From Pseudomonas wayambapalatensis (GTDB lineage Bacteria; Pseudomonadota; Gammaproteobacteria; Pseudomonadales; Pseudomonadaceae), in assembly GCA_014268975.2 (NCBI GenBank), contig CP077096.1, forward strand, positions 5,074,001 to 5,138,000: a DNA stretch of 64,000 bases, in the 5' to 3' direction. Every line of letters begins with the position of its first letter. Within the stretch, counting starts at the first letter, position 1. The notes beneath the pieces are model-generated. The model searched no databases, was not told the DNA's origin, and saw only the letters and a program-made list of their open reading frames with translations. The position numbers were made by a program, and so were the translations under genes. Positions 1-7,341 of this stretch are shown here, piece after piece.

Positions 1-541
1 GGCGCTTGCGTGGCAAGGCGGCGTACACCGCCTGCAGTTCTTCGGCAAAGCCCAGGTCGAGCATGCGGTCGGCTTCGTCGAGCACCAAGGTTTGCACCTG
101 ACCGAACTTCACCGCGTTCTGGCGGAACAGATCGAGCAGGCGGCCCGGCGTCGCCACCAGCAAGTCGACGCCACGGCGCAGACGCATCATCTGTGGGTTG
201 AGGCTGACGCCGCCGTACACCGCGTAGGTGCTCAACGGCAGGTGCTCGGCGTATTCACGGATATTGGCGTGCACCTGCTCGGCCAGCTCGCGGGTGGGCA
301 CCAGCACCAACGCGCGAATCGAATTGCTGGCCACCTTCTCACCCTCGAGCGCCAGGCGCTGCAACACCGGCAAGGCAAAACCGGCGGTCTTGCCGGTGCC
401 GGTCTGGGCAGCGGCCATCAGGTCGCGCCCTGCCAGCACGGCGGGGATGGCCTGGGCCTGGATCGGGGTCGGGGTGGAATAGTCCCGCTGCTGCAGGGTG
501 CGCAGCAGGGGTTCGATCAGGCCGAGTTTGGCGAAATTCAT
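1..541 (-). CDS. rhlE: DEAD-box ATP-dependent RNA helicase, RhlE type (3' end outside window)
   Basis: This is the N-terminal part (about 180 residues) of an ATP-dependent RNA helicase; the gene runs off the left edge. Reading from the ATG at 541 it begins MNFAKLGLIEPLLRTL and shows a Q-motif (YSTPTPIQAQAIP), Walker A AAQTGTGKT, motif Ia PTRELA, motif Ib TPGRLLD and the DEAD box (LVLDEADRMLDLGF), in family order. RhlE enzymes unwind short RNA duplexes and act in ribosome assembly and mRNA decay; that role comes from the family. The C-terminal RecA domain is not visible, so RhlE rather than another DEAD-box paralogue is inferred from the N-terminal wording. Confidence 0.9.
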   Translation of the reverse strand, partial: MNFAKLGLIEPLLRTLQQRDYSTPTPIQAQAIPAVLAGRDLMAAAQTGTGKTAGFALPVLQRLALEGEKVASNSIRALVLVPTRELAEQVHANIREYAEHLPLSTYAVYGGVSLNPQMMRLRRGVDLLVATPGRLLDLFRQNAVKFGQVQTLVLDEADRMLDLGFAEELQAVYAALPRKR

Positions 542-644
542 GGTGATACCGTCAGGGGGTTCAGCGAAGGCGGCAGTTTACCGCAAGCCCCCTGGAGTTG
601 CGCTGGCTTTGACGCCCACCGCTACCACCGGATGCACCGGCCCC

Positions 645-1541
645 TCAGGCCAGCTGCCGGGGCGCACGCCGCCACTGTGGCAGCCCGATCAGCACCACCG
701 CCCCGACGATCACCCCCATGGCCAGGCATTCCTCGGCGCCGATCTGCTCACCGGCAAAGACAATCCCGAGCAATACCGCCACCACCGGGTTGACGTACGC
801 GTAGCTGGTCGCAGCCGCCGGCCGCACGTGCTTGAGCAGGTACATGTACGAGCTGAAGGCCACGATCGAACCGAAGAAGATCAGGTAGGCCAGTGCCCCC
901 CAGCCCGCCGCCGTCGGCATCTGGGTCAGGCGCTCACCGCTCAGGGCGCTGCCGATCAACAACGCAGCGCCGCCCACCAGCATCTCGGCAGCACTGGCCA
1001 TGGCGCCCTGGGGCAAGGGCAGGTTCTTGCTCCACACCGAGCCGAACGCCCAGGCCGCGGCTGCGAACAGGATCAACACCGCCCCCATGGGGCTGGCCTG
1101 CAGGTTCGAACCGAGGTTGAGCAGCCCGATACCGGCAAGCCCGAGGAAAATCCCCGCCCATTCAAGACGCGAATTGCGATGACCGAACAGCAGCCCGAAC
1201 AGCAAGGTGAACAACGGCACCGTGGCCACCGCCAGCGCGGCAACGCCCGATGCCACGCCAGCATGCTCGGCCAGGGTCACGCCACCGTTGCCGCAACTGA
1301 GCAGCAGAAACCCGATCGCCCCCGCCGCCCGCCATTGCGCCCAGGTCGGAGCCGGCACCCCGCGCCAGCGCAGGAAGCCATACAACAGGCTGCCGGCAAT
1401 GACAAAACGCACCCCGGCCATGAGCAAGGGCGGCCAGGATTCGACACCGATGCGAATGGCCAGGTAGGTAGACCCCCAGACCAGATAGAGGGCGATGAAG
1501 GCGCCGATCAGCAGCCAGGGAAAACGACGGGAGGCAGGCAT
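645..1541 (-). CDS. EamA/DMT-superfamily transporter (YedA-like)
   Basis: A 298-residue inner-membrane protein with about ten hydrophobic helices arranged as two EamA repeats. The N-terminus (FIALYLVWGSTYLAIRIGVE) is typical of YedA/RhtA-type drug/metabolite exporters, and the second repeat contains AFSSYMYLLKHVRPAAATSYAY followed by NPVVAVLLG, also a family hallmark. Substrates of such proteins are usually amino acids or other small metabolites; none can be read from the sequence. It is divergent from an Lrp-type regulator gene with 155 bp between them, the usual arrangement in which the regulator controls the exporter. That link is inference. Confidence 0.88.
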   Translation of the reverse strand: MPASRRFPWLLIGAFIALYLVWGSTYLAIRIGVESWPPLLMAGVRFVIAGSLLYGFLRWRGVPAPTWAQWRAAGAIGFLLLSCGNGGVTLAEHAGVASGVAALAVATVPLFTLLFGLLFGHRNSRLEWAGIFLGLAGIGLLNLGSNLQASPMGAVLILFAAAAWAFGSVWSKNLPLPQGAMASAAEMLVGGAALLIGSALSGERLTQMPTAAGWGALAYLIFFGSIVAFSSYMYLLKHVRPAAATSYAYVNPVVAVLLGIVFAGEQIGAEECLAMGVIVGAVVLIGLPQWRRAPRQLA

Positions 1542-1696
1542 GACAAAAGACTCGAAATCCGTTTACGGGTGACTTAGTTTAGAAAGGCACTCCCGTAAAC
1601 ATAAGTTACAAAACACGTTTAATAGACCCATACACTTTGCAATGAACGGTAATTCACCTGTTTTTCCGTTGATTGCATATCCGCACCGAGAAGCCC

Positions 1697-2155
1697 ATGG
1701 ACAAGTACGATCGCATGCTGCTCGCCGCCCTGCTCGAAGACGGTCGCGCCACCTACGCCCAGCTCGCCCGCCAGGTCAACCTGTCGGCGCCGGCGGTGGC
1801 CGAACGAGTCGCCAAACTCGAGGCCAGCGGAGTGATCACCGGTTACGCCGCCAAAGTCGACCTGGAAAAGATCGGCCTGCCCATCCAGTGCATCATCGAA
1901 CTGCGCCTGGCCAGCCACAGCAACCAGCAGGCCTATGACGCCCTGGCGCGCATCCCCCAGCTCACCGAATGCCATCGGGTCACGGGCGACCCGTGCGTGA
2001 TCATGCAGGCGGCGGTGGGTTCGATGCATGAGCTCGAAGCGCTGATCAACCAGGTGTCGCAACTGGGGTTCAGCAAGACGTCGATCATTCTGTCCAGCGC
2101 GGTGGAACGGCGGGTGCCGCTGGATCACTTGCAGGGCAATGGCAGGAAGGGATGA
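1697..2155 (+). CDS. Lrp/AsnC-family transcriptional regulator
   Basis: A 152-residue DNA-binding regulator. The N-terminal winged HTH (about residues 1-60: DKYDRMLLAALLEDGRATYAQLARQ, then LSAPAVAERVAKLEASGVI) is followed by an RAM ligand-binding domain (about 65-140) with the GDPCVIMQAAV stretch. The start at 1697 is preferred over an in-frame codon at 1673 because GAGAAG precedes it at normal spacing and the protein then begins at the conserved MDKYD. Such proteins bind amino acids and form octamers. It probably controls the divergent EamA exporter, and the 155-bp spacer would hold both promoters. Confidence 0.9.
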   Translation: MDKYDRMLLAALLEDGRATYAQLARQVNLSAPAVAERVAKLEASGVITGYAAKVDLEKIGLPIQCIIELRLASHSNQQAYDALARIPQLTECHRVTGDPCVIMQAAVGSMHELEALINQVSQLGFSKTSIILSSAVERRVPLDHLQGNGRKG

Positions 2156-2165
2156 GTGCGCCGGT

Positions 2166-2645
2166 TCAGTGACGCAGCAGCAAATTACCCTCGATCGGGA
2201 CATAGCGCGTGGCTGCGCGAATCAACGACAGCGCGGTAAGCCCTGGCGCGCCGTAGACCACCGTCTCGACGCCATGGCGCAGCATCACCCGCTCGAGCAA
2301 CTGGTCGAAGTCGCCATCACCGGAGGCCAGTACGACCTGGTCGACCCGGCCGGCGGCCTCATACACATCCAGGGTGATGCCCACGTCCCAGTCACCCTTG
2401 GCCGAGCCGTCGCTGCGCTGGATGTAAGGTTTGAGGCGCACCTCGAAGCCGAGGTTGCGCAGGATCTGCTGAAATTGCTGCTGCTTGCTGTCACCCCGGT
2501 CGATGGCATAGGCCACGGCCTCGACGATGTCGCCATCGCGGCTGACCTGGGACCAGAGGGCACTGTAGTTGAAGTGACAGCCATGGGCCTGGCGCACGGT
2601 GTAGTAGAGGTTCTGCACATCCGCGAACAGCGCGATCTTTTTCAC
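2166..2645 (-). CDS. NYN-domain (LabA/DUF88) protein
   Basis: A 159-residue soluble protein of the LabA-like NYN group, a PIN-fold family of presumed metal-dependent ribonucleases. Acidic residues expected for metal binding are visible at the start (IALFADVQNLYY), in GDWDVGITLD and in VVLASGDGDFDQLLERV, in the family order. Translation starts at a GTG; no ATG lies nearby in frame and the KKIALFADVQN start is characteristic. RNA cleavage is a family-level inference. It is convergent with the Lrp gene, with only 10 bp between their ends. Confidence 0.85.
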   Translation of the reverse strand: MKKIALFADVQNLYYTVRQAHGCHFNYSALWSQVSRDGDIVEAVAYAIDRGDSKQQQFQQILRNLGFEVRLKPYIQRSDGSAKGDWDVGITLDVYEAAGRVDQVVLASGDGDFDQLLERVMLRHGVETVVYGAPGLTALSLIRAATRYVPIEGNLLLRH

Positions 2646-2716
2646 CTGGTGGCCCCGGGATAACGGCGAAAGGGGCGCAGTGCGCCCCTGGGAATCCGGC
2701 GATTATGCCAGACGCA

Positions 2717-3460
2717 TCAGACGAAGGTGTCGTCATCGTCCGAGAAGAAGCCACCGCCGCCGCTGTCGTAGTCGCTGTCCACGTAGCCGCCCTGATCGTT
2801 GCCCCAATCGCCGTTGTCAGCGACCTGGCGCTGGTTGTCCTGATCATTCCAGCCACCATTGTCGCTGGCTGGGGCCGGCTCTTCGCGGATCACCTCGACC
2901 ACCTCGTTGGGTTGCGAGTTATGGCTGAACAAACTGCTGATGCCTTGCGCCAGCAACACACCGCCCGCCACCCCCGCAGCCGTTTGCATGGCCCCCCCGA
3001 GGAAGCTGCTCGCACCACTGCGCGCCGGGGCCGCAGCAAAACCTTGTGGTTGCGGTTGCGCCTGAGGCTGCGGGGCATAGGCCTGGGGCGCAGGCTCGCG
3101 CCAGCCACCGGAACCGGAGGTTGGGGGCGGCGCGACCGGACGCTGAGGCTCCGGGCTACGTGTACTGCTGCCGAAGATGCTCGACAGGAAGCCACCGCTG
3201 GCCTTCGGCGCCTCTTGCTGGGCCTGGGCGCGGGCTTGTCTGAGCTCGGCCTCGAGCTGCTTGTTCTGCTCGTCGAGCTTCTTGATCGCCGCTTCCTGCA
3301 CCAGGATCGCCTGGGCCATGTAGTACGGGGCCGCCGGCTGCTGGCGCAGATGCTCCTCGATCCGCGCCTGGGCCTGGGCATCGCGCGGCTGCTGTGGATC
3401 CTCGGCCTGCTTGATGCGGCCGAACAGGCCGTCGATCAGGGTTTGTTCTTCAGTGTTCAT
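2717..3460 (-). CDS. DUF2076 family protein
   Basis: A 247-residue protein of unknown function. The first ~80 residues (MNTEEQTLIDGLFGRIKQAE, then APYYMAQAILVQEAAIKKL) are the DUF2076 signature and lead into a short coiled coil. The middle is low-complexity Pro/Gln/Ala (periplasmic-linker-like). A short Gly/Ala hydrophobic segment near residue 160 (AAGVAGGVLLAQGISSLF) could insert in a membrane. The C-terminus is rich in Asp, Gly and Asn and very acidic. A good ribosome-binding site (GAGGTAG) precedes the ATG. No enzymatic motif is visible. Confidence 0.85.
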   Translation of the reverse strand: MNTEEQTLIDGLFGRIKQAEDPQQPRDAQAQARIEEHLRQQPAAPYYMAQAILVQEAAIKKLDEQNKQLEAELRQARAQAQQEAPKASGGFLSSIFGSSTRSPEPQRPVAPPPTSGSGGWREPAPQAYAPQPQAQPQPQGFAAAPARSGASSFLGGAMQTAAGVAGGVLLAQGISSLFSHNSQPNEVVEVIREEPAPASDNGGWNDQDNQRQVADNGDWGNDQGGYVDSDYDSGGGGFFSDDDDTFV

Positions 3461-3611
3461 GGGCTACCTCTTGGGCCATGCGGAACATCGGACAAGGTCA
3501 AAGATGGGGCGTGCCAGGGCCGGATTCAATTACGGGGCCGATGAAACTTTTTTCAGCATCGCTCGCTCCTGGGCTAAAGTGACGCACTGCTTTTTCCTGC
3601 GATATAGACCG

Positions 3612-4280
3612 ATGAACCCGCTGACGATACTGCGCGACTCCCTCTACTTCTTCCGCCGCCACTTCACCAGCATCCTGCAGCTGTGCCTGCCGCTGGTGGT
3701 GCTGGAAGCCCTGTTCAGCCAATTGCTGTACCGCCAGCTGGGTGACGACGCCTCGCCAGCCTACGGCATGCTGGTCAGCCTGCTGTTCTACCCGTTGTAC
3801 AGCGCCGCGCTGATCCTCTACCTGGACACCCGCAGCAACGGCCAGCAGATCAGCAAGCGCAACCTGTTCGCGCGCGCCGTGCAGTTGTGGCCGGCGCTGG
3901 CCCTGCTGATCCTGATCAGTTCGCTGCTGATCATGGCGGGCCTGGCGCTGTTCATCTTCCCGGGCGTATGGATCATGATCAACCTGGTGTTCGCCGAGTA
4001 CCTGCTGGTGCTGCGCGGCCTGCCTGTCGTGCAGTCGATGCGCGAGAGCGCACGCATGACCACCGGGCATTTCATGCGCATCCTGATCTGCGTGCTGTCG
4101 GTGCTCGCGCCGCTATGGCTGCTCGATGGCCTGCTGCTGATGGCCTTCCCAGAGCCACAGCCGGGCGCGCAACTGGCGCTGGACAGCCTGAGCGGCTTCC
4201 TGCAACTGTTCAGCAGCGTGGTGCTGTACCGCCTGTTCATGCTGCTGGAGAGCGAGGCCGGCGCCGCTGCGGGAAACTGA
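3612..4280 (+). CDS. YciC-family inner-membrane protein
   Basis: A 222-residue polytopic membrane protein with about five or six hydrophobic segments. It resembles the YciC/UPF0259 family (start MNPLTILRDSLYFFRRHF, central FIFPGVWIMINLVFAEYLLV). The function of the family is not established. The ATG at 3612 is used because the region upstream in the same frame (from 3411) overlaps the divergent DUF2076 gene start and is not hydrophobic. The Shine-Dalgarno sequence is weak. Confidence 0.8.
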   Translation: MNPLTILRDSLYFFRRHFTSILQLCLPLVVLEALFSQLLYRQLGDDASPAYGMLVSLLFYPLYSAALILYLDTRSNGQQISKRNLFARAVQLWPALALLILISSLLIMAGLALFIFPGVWIMINLVFAEYLLVLRGLPVVQSMRESARMTTGHFMRILICVLSVLAPLWLLDGLLLMAFPEPQPGAQLALDSLSGFLQLFSSVVLYRLFMLLESEAGAAAGN

Positions 4281-4399
4281 AAGCTGCACGGGATGACGGC
4301 AACGCTCTGGAAAGCGTTCGCGGTGCCCTGCCCAACGTATTGCATCGACACTCCTGAACGACGCCCGACAGTCGCGGGCACCCGCAGGAGATGCATGCA

Positions 4400-4891
4400 A
4401 TGGGTATGACAACAGATTCCGCAACCGAGCTACAGCGTGACTTCAAAGCCACGATCTACTGGATGAAGGGGGACGTGCTCGTCCCGATCAGGCGGAGCAA
4501 AACGACGGATAAATTCAGCTGGGGATTAGTCCCGGGGGACGACTGGCTGCAGGCAGGAGGTGACCAACCTTCTCTGATTCTGGACTTCGAGCTTCACTCC
4601 AAGACCGAAGACCGCCTGCACTACATGATCAGCAGGTCGAGCGGATTGATCAGGCTTGGGCGAAGCGTCGGCGGCTATCTCGGGCTCTATAAGGTCAGCG
4701 AGGTGACCGACTACTGGAAACTGGAACCGTTGCGGCACGCGCCCAATGGCTGGGTCTGCCGTTTGCGGGATCACGAAGGGCATGGCGTCAAGACCTGGCA
4801 GGACGCCCCCCATTTCGATAATTTCAACTACCACTTCCTGAACACCTACGAAGGGAACGACGCCGAGTTCCTCGTGGTTCCCACAACCTGA
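4400..4891 (+). CDS. Unrecognised 163-aa protein, intact copy of a two-copy local family
   Basis: I do not recognise this protein. It has no signal peptide or membrane segment and is rich in Trp, Tyr and Gly, with a pattern suggesting a beta-sheet fold: FSWGLVPGDDWLQAGG, GGYLGLYKVSEVTDYWKLEPL and NYHFLNTYEGNDAEFLVVP. A beta-trefoil or similar binding module is a guess. The start at 4400 is preferred to the ATG at 4391 because AGGAG (4386-4390) abuts the latter but lies nine bases before 4400. Its base composition looks less GC-rich than its neighbours, a possible sign of transfer. A homologous but broken copy lies at 7342-8036, sharing WLQAGG, YLGLY and RDH(E/R)G in order. Confidence 0.75.
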   Translation: MGMTTDSATELQRDFKATIYWMKGDVLVPIRRSKTTDKFSWGLVPGDDWLQAGGDQPSLILDFELHSKTEDRLHYMISRSSGLIRLGRSVGGYLGLYKVSEVTDYWKLEPLRHAPNGWVCRLRDHEGHGVKTWQDAPHFDNFNYHFLNTYEGNDAEFLVVPTT

Positions 4892-4901
4892 ACTCCAGCG
4901 C

Positions 4902-6338
4902 TCACAACAACCCGAGGGTCAGTGCCTTGAGCGTTGCTGCAGCGCGCGTGGTGCATTCGAGCTTGCGGAAGGTGCTCTCGACATGGGTGCGCACAGTACT
5001 GGGACTGATGCCCAGCAACCGCGCGACCTCCTTGTTGCTGTGACCCAGGCTGATCTGACGCAGCACCTCGCTTTCGCGTTCACTCAACAGGCCACCGCCC
5101 CCTTTGGCTATCGGCAGCTTGCGCTCCCCGCGTTCGGCAGCGAACACGGCTTCACAACACTGCAGGTCGAAGCGCCCCTGTTGCGCCTCCTGCCTGAGCA
5201 ACTGCTCGGCCTCCTGCTGGCCAAGCGCCGCTCGCCATGGACGCTCGGCCCGCAGCGCCTGCCAGGCGAGCGCCACGGCCAACAAGCGCTGCTCCGGCGC
5301 CAGGGCATCACCCTCCACGCCACGAAAATAACCACTGCCATCGAGACGCTCGTAGGCGTGTGCTGCAAGCTTGCCCGCACGCTGCAATGCCGGTATCTGC
5401 GCGCAAGCGCGCTGAGTCCAGTAGGGCACCAGGCGAATCTGCTCGCGGTCGCCCTCAAGCAATGCACCTGGCAGGTTCCAGACCCGGTTCGGCACCGCGG
5501 CGCGGCCGATGCCATGCACCAGCGCCGCCTGTCTTAGCACGCCCTGCAGCGCCTCCGGCATGCCCATCAGCGCGGCGGCGTCATGCACCAGCGCAGCCGC
5601 ACCACGCGAATAGCCCGAAAGCCAGGTCAACTTGAGGTCGATGACATCGGCAACCAAGGTCAAAGGCACGTCGGAGCAGGCTGTATTCAGGACCGTCGCT
5701 TGTTCAGCCTCCTGCAAGTCATGCAACCAGTCCGCCGCCTGACACTGCAGCTCCCTCACCAGGCTGCGCGGGTACCGCTGGTCGGCCTGCCCCTCGATCC
5801 AGGCCAGCGCCGCCTCAAGACCCCGCGCCCGCGAAAGAATCTCCAGATCACCTGCCAGCACCACCTGATAGACCACCTCAGGCACCTGCGGATGACGCAG
5901 GCCGTATGGTCGGCCGCTACCGTCGAAATGCTCGAACACATGCCGCAGCCCCTGCTCCACTGGCGCGCCCAGCCCAAGAGCCGCGGCCACCTCGCCTGCC
6001 ACCTCGCAGTGCACGCGCGCCAGCGGCCCGGTCTGCAGCATCGCCCGCTGCCCGGCGGCGTCGAGGGTCTGCGCAAGCATGGCTTGGCGGCCACCCACGT
6101 CGTCACCGAGCAGGCGGGTGAAATCTTCGGCGTTGGCAGTGCAACCGGACCAGCGCAACCGTGCGACATCAGCGGCCACCTGCAGGTGGTCGCCCTCGCC
6201 CATGCAGGCGTGCGCGAGCCTGCGCGCCAGCCGCGCCGTGCGGCGCGACTGATCTATAGGCTGACCCATGCTCAGGTCACCCACCATCGACAGGGCGAGG
6301 ATGGCATCTTCCAGGGGGATGCAGTCGGTAGCAGGCAT
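4902..6338 (-). CDS. HD-GYP-like domain protein with C-terminal LuxR-type HTH
   Basis: A 478-residue putative regulator. The last ~62 residues are a LuxR/NarL HTH (LLSERESEVLRQISLGHSNK, then EVARLLGISPSTVRTHVEST). The rest resembles two HD-GYP-like halves: the first ends in FEHFDGSGRPYGL and the second contains LVHGIGRAAVPNRVW and HAYERLDGSGYFRG. The HD dipeptide of the second half reads HG, so cyclic-di-GMP phosphodiesterase activity is doubtful and a sensory role is more likely. The ATG at 6338 is chosen because sequence upstream (to 6761) overlaps the divergent hydrolase gene. It probably controls that hydrolase gene; this is inference. Confidence 0.8.
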   Translation of the reverse strand: MPATDCIPLEDAILALSMVGDLSMGQPIDQSRRTARLARRLAHACMGEGDHLQVAADVARLRWSGCTANAEDFTRLLGDDVGGRQAMLAQTLDAAGQRAMLQTGPLARVHCEVAGEVAAALGLGAPVEQGLRHVFEHFDGSGRPYGLRHPQVPEVVYQVVLAGDLEILSRARGLEAALAWIEGQADQRYPRSLVRELQCQAADWLHDLQEAEQATVLNTACSDVPLTLVADVIDLKLTWLSGYSRGAAALVHDAAALMGMPEALQGVLRQAALVHGIGRAAVPNRVWNLPGALLEGDREQIRLVPYWTQRACAQIPALQRAGKLAAHAYERLDGSGYFRGVEGDALAPEQRLLAVALAWQALRAERPWRAALGQQEAEQLLRQEAQQGRFDLQCCEAVFAAERGERKLPIAKGGGGLLSERESEVLRQISLGHSNKEVARLLGISPSTVRTHVESTFRKLECTTRAAATLKALTLGLL

Positions 6339-6368
6339 GAGCGGTCTACAGTGGAGTGAATTGGAGGC

Positions 6369-6384
6369 TCGGTCATTCGACCGA
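6369..6384. promoter_or_regulatory. Inverted repeat between divergent regulator and hydrolase genes
   Basis: TCGGTC-ATTC-GACCGA is a perfect 6-bp inverted repeat with a 4-bp spacer. It lies in the 103-bp gap between the LuxR-type regulator (start 6338) and the hydrolase (start 6442), a plausible operator position. No binding is shown by sequence alone. Confidence 0.3.
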
Positions 6385-6441
6385 TACCCGTACAGGCACA
6401 TCCTGCCGAGAATACAGCCATCACTCACAGGAGACCACGCC

Positions 6442-7215
6442 ATGTTCCAATTCAAAAAGCTTGCCACCGCAATCGCAATGACTGCCTCGATCTTCACCCT
6501 GGGCAGCAGCTTCGCCGACACCGCCAAACCGTCGGTGGTCATCGTCCACGGCGCCTTTGCCGACGGCTCGGACTGGGCCAAGGTCGTACCGCTGCTGCAG
6601 GCCCATGGCGTCAAGGTCACCGTGGTGCAGAACCCGCTGACCTCGCTGGCCGAGGACGTCGCCGCCACCCGGCGCGTGCTGAACAACCAGCAAGGGGACG
6701 TGGTCCTGGTCGGCCACTCCTGGGGCGGCACGGTGATCAGCCAGGCGGGTACCGACGCCAACGTTCGCGGGCTGGTCTATGTGGCAGCATTCGCACCCGA
6801 TGCCGGCCAGGCCAGCAAGGACCTGGCCCAGGGTTACCCGACCCCACCCGGCATCAGCCAGATCGCGGCCGACAGCAACGGCTACCTGTACCTGACGCCT
6901 CAAGGCATGGCTACCGACTTCGCCCAGGACCTGCCCAAGGCCCAGACTGACATCATGACCGCCACCCAAGGCCCGATCCGCGCCTCGGCCTTCGAGGAGC
7001 GCACCAGCGCAGCAGCCTGGAGCACCAAGCCATCCTGGTACGTGGTGGCCGGTCAGGACCGCATGATCGATCCAGGCCTGCAACGCGACTTCGCCAAGAA
7101 GCTGGGGGCACAGACCACCGAACTGCAGACCAGCCACGTGCCGCAGCAGTCGCAACCGGCCGAAGTGGCCAAGGTGATCCTGCAGGCCGTGGACAAGGTT
7201 GCCAGCAGTCAGTGA
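6442..7215 (+). CDS. Exported alpha/beta hydrolase
   Basis: A 257-residue secreted hydrolase. A cleavable signal peptide is visible (basic MFQFKK, hydrophobic core, cleavage near SSFA-DT). The mature part starts KPSVVIVHGAFADGSDWAKV, followed by the nucleophile elbow VGHSWGGTVI (G-H-S-W-G) and the acid region VVAGQDRMIDP. The catalytic His is probably in QTSHVPQQSQP. This resembles the small EstX/salicylate-esterase-like group of exported alpha/beta hydrolases; the substrate is unknown. AGGAG precedes the ATG. It is divergent from the HD/LuxR regulator. Confidence 0.87.
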   Translation: MFQFKKLATAIAMTASIFTLGSSFADTAKPSVVIVHGAFADGSDWAKVVPLLQAHGVKVTVVQNPLTSLAEDVAATRRVLNNQQGDVVLVGHSWGGTVISQAGTDANVRGLVYVAAFAPDAGQASKDLAQGYPTPPGISQIAADSNGYLYLTPQGMATDFAQDLPKAQTDIMTATQGPIRASAFEERTSAAAWSTKPSWYVVAGQDRMIDPGLQRDFAKKLGAQTTELQTSHVPQQSQPAEVAKVILQAVDKVASSQ

Positions 7216-7276
7216 CCTGCGCGACATGCTTCGCCCTTGCAGGAACGCTTTCACGCTGCTGCCATCGATGAAGCAA

Positions 7277-7327
7277 CTGCAGAGTAGAGGGTGTGTATCC
7301 GTTCCGGACACGCCCCCAACTCTGCAG
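7277..7327 (+). promoter_or_regulatory. Two-tier hairpin ending at the ribosome-binding site of the broken gene
   Basis: A 9-bp outer stem (CTGCAGAGT at 7277-7285 with ACTCTGCAG at 7319-7327) encloses an 8-bp inner stem (GGGTGTGT with ACACGCCC, one G-T pair). Its 3' arm overlaps the first bases of the AGGAG (7326-7330) preceding the ATG at 7342. It could be a leader that hides the ribosome-binding site, or simply the terminator of the upstream hydrolase gene. There is no clear T run after it. Confidence 0.4.
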
Positions 7328-7341
7328 GAGATTAGAGACCA

